53,341 nucleotides of DNA, taken from Lobulomyces angularis. Taxonomy: Eukaryota > Chytridiomycota > Chytridiomycetes > Lobulomycetales > Lobulomycetaceae. The position numbers and the translations under genes are program-made. The notes beneath the pieces were generated by a model. That model did no database searches. It saw only the letters and a list, made by a program, of their open reading frames with translations, and was not told the origin of the DNA. This document shows, in pieces, positions 47,164-53,341 of this stretch (within the stretch, counting starts at the first letter, position 1; every line of letters starts with the position of its first letter). The DNA lies in NCBI GenBank assembly GCA_027604685.1, contig JADHYX010000126.1, positions 1 through 53,341 on the forward strand, read 5' to 3'.

Positions 47164-47790
47164 AAGGGTTTATTATTTAATAATAACTTATAGGATATCC
47201 AAATTTATTCTAACCTGAAATATATATTCAAGATAGGTAGTATGTTAGGTGTAGGTATTGTTCTTAAAAATTGTAACAGGTATTTACTTATCATTATATT
47301 ATGTATCTTTATTAGATAGTAATTTTGTATCAGTTTCGATAAATTAGATTAGGTTATATAATAAGATATATACACATAATAGGTATATCATTTATATTTT
47401 TTATAAATATTTGTATTATGGTTATAAGTCCTAGGAAGATGATGTAGTTGTTTGGTATAAATGTGTTGTTAATAGTAATAAGCTTTTTAGATTATAGTAT
47501 TGTAGGAGGAAAGCAATCGTACTGGGGTATTGTTGTTATTTGTAATTTATTATCAATAATACCCTATATAGGTAATTATAATTTATTTGTGGGAGGTAAT
47601 ATAAATAGTGATACAATAAATAGATTATTTAGTTTGCATTATCTGTTGGGTTTATTATTATTAATATTTTTTTATTCCTTTTGTCAAGGTAGACCTTTTT
47701 AGCATATCTTTTAGTTTTTTCCTTTATGTAGTATAATTGATATATTATGGAATAAACGAGCATTAAAATTTTGTGTTAAATGATTGATTA
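47164..47790 (+). pseudogene. cob: cob relic on the plus strand
   Basis: The plus strand reads NNNLLDIQIYSNLKYIF, IGSMLGVGIVLK; after one extra A, IVTGIYLSLYYVSLLDSNFV; then LGYIIRYIHIIGISFIFF; then ISPRKMM, LFGINVLLIVISFLDYSIVG, GKQSYWGIVVICNLLSIIPY, IGN, INSDTINRLFSLHYLLGLLL. This follows apocytochrome b from its N terminus through helix D. One haem His of each pair survives (RYIH, LHYLL). The partner His residues are gone: a deletion between INICIM and ISPRKMM, and FFYSFCQG in place of the second motif. PWGQMS is replaced by VGGKQS. Frameshifts at about 47268 and 47350. Non-functional as it stands. Confidence 0.75.
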
Positions 47791-49246
47791 AAGTTCCTGC
47801 TTTACCCTTGCTTCGTTTGGTTATTGCTTTATCTTCTACCTGAACTGATTTTATTGCAATTGTTTACAGCCTATAACTTTATTTGGGCCCGTATTGAAAT
47901 TATTAATTTCATAGCTCCTAATTTGTTATATCTTATTCCCATAAAGCTTAACATTATATCCCATCTCCCTATTAGCCTATTATATTAAATATTGGTTACC
48001 CTTTAATTCATTACATTTGGGTCCTATTAAAAGGTCCGGGAATGCCTTATAAGAATATATTAACAAAGGCTAAATTACGAGGTATTTATTCTTAATTGTT
48101 TATACTATAATAACTCAATATAGATATATATCGTTAAAAACACAATAAAATGATTGACATTAAAAATACAACTCCCATTTTAAGTACATTAAAAATAATC
48201 CCGTCACCTACTGGTACAAACTATATCCTCATCCCGATACCGTCTATATATTATTACCATTATCTTTATTACATTATCAGATTCAACAAAGTTATTTATA
48301 AAATACACCGGGTATCCAACTCATCTTTAGTTTATAAATATGCGATATGTTATTGTAATTGCTGATTCATCCTAGATTGAGCTGACTGGAAACTCTAATA
48401 CAAATTGATTACATGTTTATAAATATGCGATTATGTAAGTTCCGATTCATTATAAAACACATTGATGTTTATCCTAGGATGGTAGGGTGATGTTGATATT
48501 ATAAAATTGATTATCTTTAATAATAATTCGTACAAGCTAAATTTATCAGCATTTAGAATAAACTGAACCAAGCTTGCGCGTTATTGTAATTTTAAATATA
48601 ATTTAAAATACATCTCTGTTATAGTAATTGAGTGTTAGTTAAATTGAGGACCTGATTTAGATTCTTCTAATCGATTGGAAAGTTAGATGGTGGAACAAAA
48701 TGCATAATATAAGATGACTGTGATTAAACCTATTCCAATAGGATAAAATACGATCCTTCTAAAACAAGAACCCAATATTTTATCAACTAACATAAATACA
48801 ATGCAAGTATAGAACATAGATATCATAAAATGAGTTAAATTATTATTGAAATGTTACATCTACTATTAGATACGGTAAATTAAATAACTAATTGTATCAG
48901 CATTTAACCTCCTTACCAATATAATGTAATAGTGGAATAATTATTATCTGATTATTATTTAATTCAAACAAAAGCCAGAACGCACGGTTAGGGTTAAAAC
49001 AATTTTATTCACATCATCTTTATTTACTTTTTTATCTCAGGATATCATAAAAATATAGTACAAAATATTATGAATGCCGGAATTATAGATGGGTAGTAGT
49101 AAACAACAATTAGTTATTTAATTCATATAATCATTGGATTATAATTAATAGAAAGGTGTTAAAAAAAGTTGTGCTTATTGTAATAAAAGAGAAAATGCTA
49201 TTCTATAATAGAACCACCTAAATTGGCATTTATGGAAAGAAATAAA
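47791..49246. other. Degenerate DNA after the cob relic
   Basis: It opens with possible further cob-like pieces (APNLLYLIP near 47910) that are too weak to assign. The AAGCTTGCGCG motif is at 48570-48580, and AGCATTT heptamers lie at about 48548 and 48899. Confidence 0.45.
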
Positions 49247-49318
49247 AGGGATATAGCCAAATCGGTAAGGCAATGGTTTTTGGTACCATGATTCTAGGTT
49301 CGAGTCCTAGTATCCCTG
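49247..49318 (+). tRNA. trnQ(uug): tRNA-Gln (UUG)
   Basis: Acceptor AGGGATA/TATCCCT is perfect; D-arm GCCAAATCGGTAAGGC; anticodon stem ATGGT/ACCAT with loop TTTTGGT, giving anticodon TTG; T-arm CTAGG-TTCGAGT-CCTAG is identical to that of trnP. Discriminator G. It lies 91 nt before nad4. Confidence 0.92.
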
Positions 49319-49409
49319 ATATCTTAGCTAGGACTAAAAAATGGTATAAAAATAAATTAGATATATTTTCATAAAGAAATAAAATATCATTAAGTAAAGA
49401 ATAATAAAA

Positions 49410-50861
49410 ATGTAGACAATTTAGTAGATAATACCTTTGATAACAATTTTTACTATAACTTTTTGTAAAAATACGGAAGAAATTTTGTGGCTTTCATTAG
49501 GTTTTTCATAGTTAGGTTTAATTCATACTTAGATAATAGTACATATATTTATAGAAAAATTCAGTGTTTTTCAATTTCAATAGGGAGGTAAAATAGGATA
49601 GGATGGAATCTCCTTATTTTTGATATGGTAGATTTCAATATAGATTCCTATTATTTAGTAGAGTACATGGGGATCAAGTTTACATTGTAAAGATATGTAT
49701 AGAATATACATAATTATGTAGTTATAGATAATATTTTGGTCTTATTCAGTATTTATGGCATTAGATCTTTTATTATTTTATATTAGTTTTGAAGGTGTTT
49801 TAATACCTATGTATTTTCTTATAGGTTTTTATGGAGGTAGAAATAGAAAAATACATGCAGCTAATCAATTTTTTATTTATACTTTATAGGGATCTTAGTT
49901 TTAGTAGTAGGCTTAGTTAATTATAACCTAGGAAACAGGAACTAGTGATTATCAAATCATTTAGACAAAACCAATATCTATTATTAATCAATCTCTATTA
50001 TGGTAGGCATTCTTTTTTGCATAGGCTATTAAAATTCCTATGGTTCCTATGCATATATGGCTTCCTGAAGCTCATGTTGAAGCTCCAACTGCAGCTAGTG
50101 TCTTATTAGCAGCTATTCTTTAGAAATAGGGTTCATATGGATTATTACGTTATTGTTTACCTATATTTCCAATTGCATCTTTAAATTTTACACCTGGTGT
50201 AGCTACTTTATGTATTATGGGTATTATCTATTCTAGTATAGCATGTTTAGCTCTTTGGGATATGAAAAAATAGATTGCTTATAGTTCTATTGGTCATATG
50301 AATACTGCTACCTTAGCAATTTTTACTAATGATTTGAATGGTATAAGTGCTAGTATTTATTTCTTAATTTCTCATGGTATTATTTCTAGTGCTTTATTTC
50401 TTCTTATAGGTATTCTTTATGATCGTTATCATACTAGAACTATTAAATATTATAGAGGATTAGTCCTTATTATGCCTAAATTTACAGTATTTTTCTTAAT
50501 TTTTACTTTAGCTAATATTGCAGTACCTGGTACTTCTGGTTTTGTTTGTGAATTTCTTACTTTCCTTTCTGCTTTTAATCTTAATCCTTTTGTAGGAGTT
50601 ATTTCTAGTATTGCTATTGTTCTTGCACCTGCTTATAGTTTATGGTTTTTTCATAAAATTTCTTATGGCTCTATTAGTCCACATTTGACCACTTTGTGGT
50701 CAGATATTACTCTTAAAGAGTTCCATTTACTTTTACCTTTGACTATTTTTATGTTCTTATTAGGTTTTTATCCTAATCTTCTAATGCAACCTATACAAAT
50801 TTCATCTATATCTCTACTTTCATCTCTTATACCTATTATTAAAATTAATATTAACAACTAA
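49410..50861 (+). CDS. nad4: NADH dehydrogenase subunit 4
   Basis: Complex I membrane subunit, one of the antiporter-like proton channels. ATG 49410 to TAA 50859-50861; 483 residues, normal length. Seen: [15 protein letters not shown], the [15 protein letters not shown] block (conserved Glu), [85 protein letters not shown] and the [12 protein letters not shown] helix. All 26 TAG-Leu codons lie in codons 1-288 (including two runs of two and one of three); none in the last 196. After that point ATT, CTT and TCT become the common codons. It is the clearest case of the codon shift described in the findings. Confidence 0.96.
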
Positions 50862-53341
50862 ATTGGCATTATTAAACGAGTTATTTATTGTTTAAATATA
50901 TATTACTTCTTATTAAGGAAATATATTTGCTTTTCATAATCTGTCTTTCTTTATTATATTAATTACTCTATTATCTCCCTATAAAATTTAGATATTATTA
51001 AATATATTTTGTATTATCCATATTAAATGCTGGTACTCTATATTAAATGTTGGTACTCTCTATTAAGTTCAATTTTATAAAATAAGCATGCTATTTTAAG
51101 CATATTAAAACCATAATATATTTTATTCTCTACTTTATCTTTATTACGATTTTTCTTCTATCGTCCGGTTCACTTATTAATAATCTTAATATCTTTCAAT
51201 ATTATTTTATGCTTTATAATATATAATCTAAGGTATGTTAATTAATTATATTACATCATCGGTTATTATATTTAAAGCCAAATTATAACGAACAATCCTC
51301 ATACATTAGGATAGGGCCCGCCAGAGTTATTGCCGGATACGAGAGCATTTTAGGAATTTTCATCTAAATCACTTATTTAGGATCACAATATTTTATATCT
51401 TAACTTTTTTAGTTTTCTATTATTACGAATCCTTTGATATTATTAAAAAGCATCCGTCCTACTTTTAGTAACTATTTTGTATTAGCATATGTTAGTATTC
51501 CATTTTATATCAGGACAAATTATCAATCTAGGATGGAATATAGCTCCACACTAAGCACATAAGTTTAGTTATCCCTATAAGGGGGAAGTTATATATTTTT
51601 TATGGGATAATTTTATATATTTTTCTTATCATAGTCAACTACATATATAATGGGTCGTATACTCTAATAATTGGGATATCTTAGATAATTATCTCCTGTA
51701 AACCAATATATTTTAGTGCGAGATTATAAATATCATTAATTTAATTACCATATGATTACTATTTTTTTTTACTCCATATTTTAGATCTGGTTCACGCCAC
51801 AAATAATTCTTCTTATAGTTCATAGTAGGATTTTTTATTATTATGGTATATAGCGTTTACTATATTACTAATATATATGAGGGTTAGAAGACTATAACAT
51901 AATGGTAAATATGGTTTAAAAAAGCTACTAATTATATTAGTAATATGTTATAATTCAATGGGAATATCTATTTAAAGGTCTAGGTTTTATCACATAATGA
52001 AAATCATCGGTAAAATCAATTTACTATACGTTTCATCATTATTTATAATATGATCTCGAGTTAAAACATTATTGTATCTTAAAGGCCGAATATAAACTAT
52101 AAATGATAAAGCATATAGGTATCACCATATAAAGTGCATGCTCAACTATAAATCATAATCACTTAAACCGATGGATTCTAATCCATAGTAGTCATGGTCA
52201 GCCTGAAGACCCTTGCAATATCTATTGCATTAATTACTTATATAGGTAACATTAATGACGAGGGCTACTACGCCTTATGAAATCATTATGTAAGGTTCGG
52301 TGCATGGGGCTTATAATTAGGATTTCAATTTTGGGCTATTTTTGTATTTTTGCCTCCTTTATTAGGTATTCTTTATAATCATTTATAAAATTACATTAAC
52401 TCTAATAAACAAGCTAGGATAAAGAGACTGTAGGATGGAATGTAAATCAGCAATCAGTGTATCTAGGTCGAACGGTTACACTAATTATTCGATAGCTTTA
52501 TTTAACCATGATCCGCTATTAAAACATAATATTAATTTATCATACACGGGTATGTTTAGGTTATTCTTCATAGAGGTTTTAATCTCCTACACCACTAGTT
52601 TACTATTAATGTTATATGTAATTAATTTACATCAAAATAAAGAGGTTCATAATTTAAACATTTTAATGATTGCTCGGTAAACTTCTATTGGTTTATGGAC
52701 GACGTAGATATTACATGACCTATGTATTTAACTATTTATATATATTTACTCCTTACATTTAATTTTAATCGGGATATAAAATGCGTCTATGAAATATATG
52801 GTGTTTAGATATATTCAAAATCAATTGTAACTCCATTAACAAATTATATAATAGTTAAAATATAAAATACTTACACTTATATCTTATATATATTTTTCAA
52901 TAATATGGCTGATAGCATTGCATTAATAACTTAATAAATATATAAGTTATGTTAATAGGTAAAAGCTATAATTATAATTTGTATTAACTTAATATAAACG
53001 CGTAGCCGGTAATTTTTTATTCTGACCCTAATTATTATTCAATGTATAAGTGATTATATTCTTAGCTCATTAAAAGAATGGGCCCGCTTAGGTAAAATAT
53101 GTGATAATTATGAATAATTTTTGGGATTCCTTTACATATTAAGATGTTTAATAGCTATATCCCTGAGCATAATTAAAATGACTAACTAAATCATATCTCT
53201 TCTAAAGTAATATTAATTGTAGGATCTATTGATACTAATTATAATCTGATAATATTTCATTGGTAATTTACATCAACTCCTTATTAAATGCGCATTAATA
53301 AAAGGTATAAAATGCAAGTAATATAAATGTAATAGGATTTC
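50862..53341. other. Intergenic DNA after nad4
   Basis: No gene was recognised. A 20-nt tandem repeat (TATTAAATGYTGGTACTCTM) is at 51021-51067, and the 11-bp GC motif is at 53000-53010. Near 52330-52390 a short frame reads FQFWAIFVFLPPLLGILYN, hydrophobic and coding-like, followed by an open frame at 52435-52680 with no recognised family. Confidence 0.45.
51021..51067 (+). repeat. 20-nt tandem repeat
   Basis: Two units (51021-51040 and 51041-51060) differ at two positions and a third begins. Each contains AAATGCT or AAATGTT. Confidence 0.7.

Noticed and set aside
1..53341. General reassignment of UAA to a sense codon
   Set aside because: nad2, nad4, nad4L and cox2 end cleanly in TAA at family-typical or plausible ends, and intact genes contain no internal TAA.
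1..53341. CRISPR arrays
   Set aside because: The octamer arrays in the GC elements have no spacers, and the context is mitochondrial.

Overview
This window looks like mitochondrial DNA from a chytrid-like fungus. It is very AT-rich. The intact genes are respiratory-chain genes: nad2, nad6, nad4L, cox2, cox3 and nad4, all on the plus strand. Every one of them is interrupted by in-frame TAG unless TAG is read as leucine, and at conserved sites (for example the cox2 helix IE-TAG-IWT-TAG-TPA) TAG stands where relatives have Leu. The window also carries the matching tRNA-Leu with a CUA anticodon (19656-19736). Stops are TAA or TGA. This is the UAG=Leu code known from Spizellomyces-type chytrids and some chlorophycean algae. 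An undivided cox2 and the sparse tRNA set (Pro, Leu-CUA, Gln) favour the chytrid reading. That is an inference; no database search was possible.

Layout. 1-1585: intergenic DNA. 1586-4528: nad2, with an unusually long C-terminal extension. 7364-8952: nad6 then nad4L. About 9960-10300: a nad5 relic. About 12330-14950: a minus-strand group II intron whose reverse transcriptase, maturase and HNH parts are all recognisable but broken, with the maturase part lying inverted between two GC-rich elements. 15000-30000: mostly unassigned DNA, with tRNA-Pro, tRNA-Leu(CUA), a tRNA-like relic and a LAGLIDADG relic. 30117-32972: cox2, split by a group I intron with an in-frame LAGLIDADG ORF, then cox3. 33000-49000: relics on both strands (minus-strand cob and cox1 plus an intron endonuclease, plus-strand atp6, a group II fragment, and cob). 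49247-50861: tRNA-Gln and nad4. The rest is unassigned.

The six intact proteins belong to complex I (nad2, nad4, nad4L, nad6) and complex IV (cox2, cox3). No intact cox1, cob, nad1, nad3, nad5, atp6, atp8, atp9, rnl or rns was recognised, so functional copies should lie elsewhere in the mitochondrial genome, unless RNA processing repairs the copies here.

Three signals stand out. (1) UAG-Leu codons are crowded into the 5' part of nad2, nad4, nad6, cox2 and cox3 and nearly absent from the 3' part. (2) GC-rich elements with a variable octamer array, plus an 11-bp GC motif, are scattered on both strands; one inverted pair encloses a flipped piece of the group II intron ORF. (3) A heptamer, AAATGCT, is over-represented, and at four places its removal restores a broken intron reading frame.
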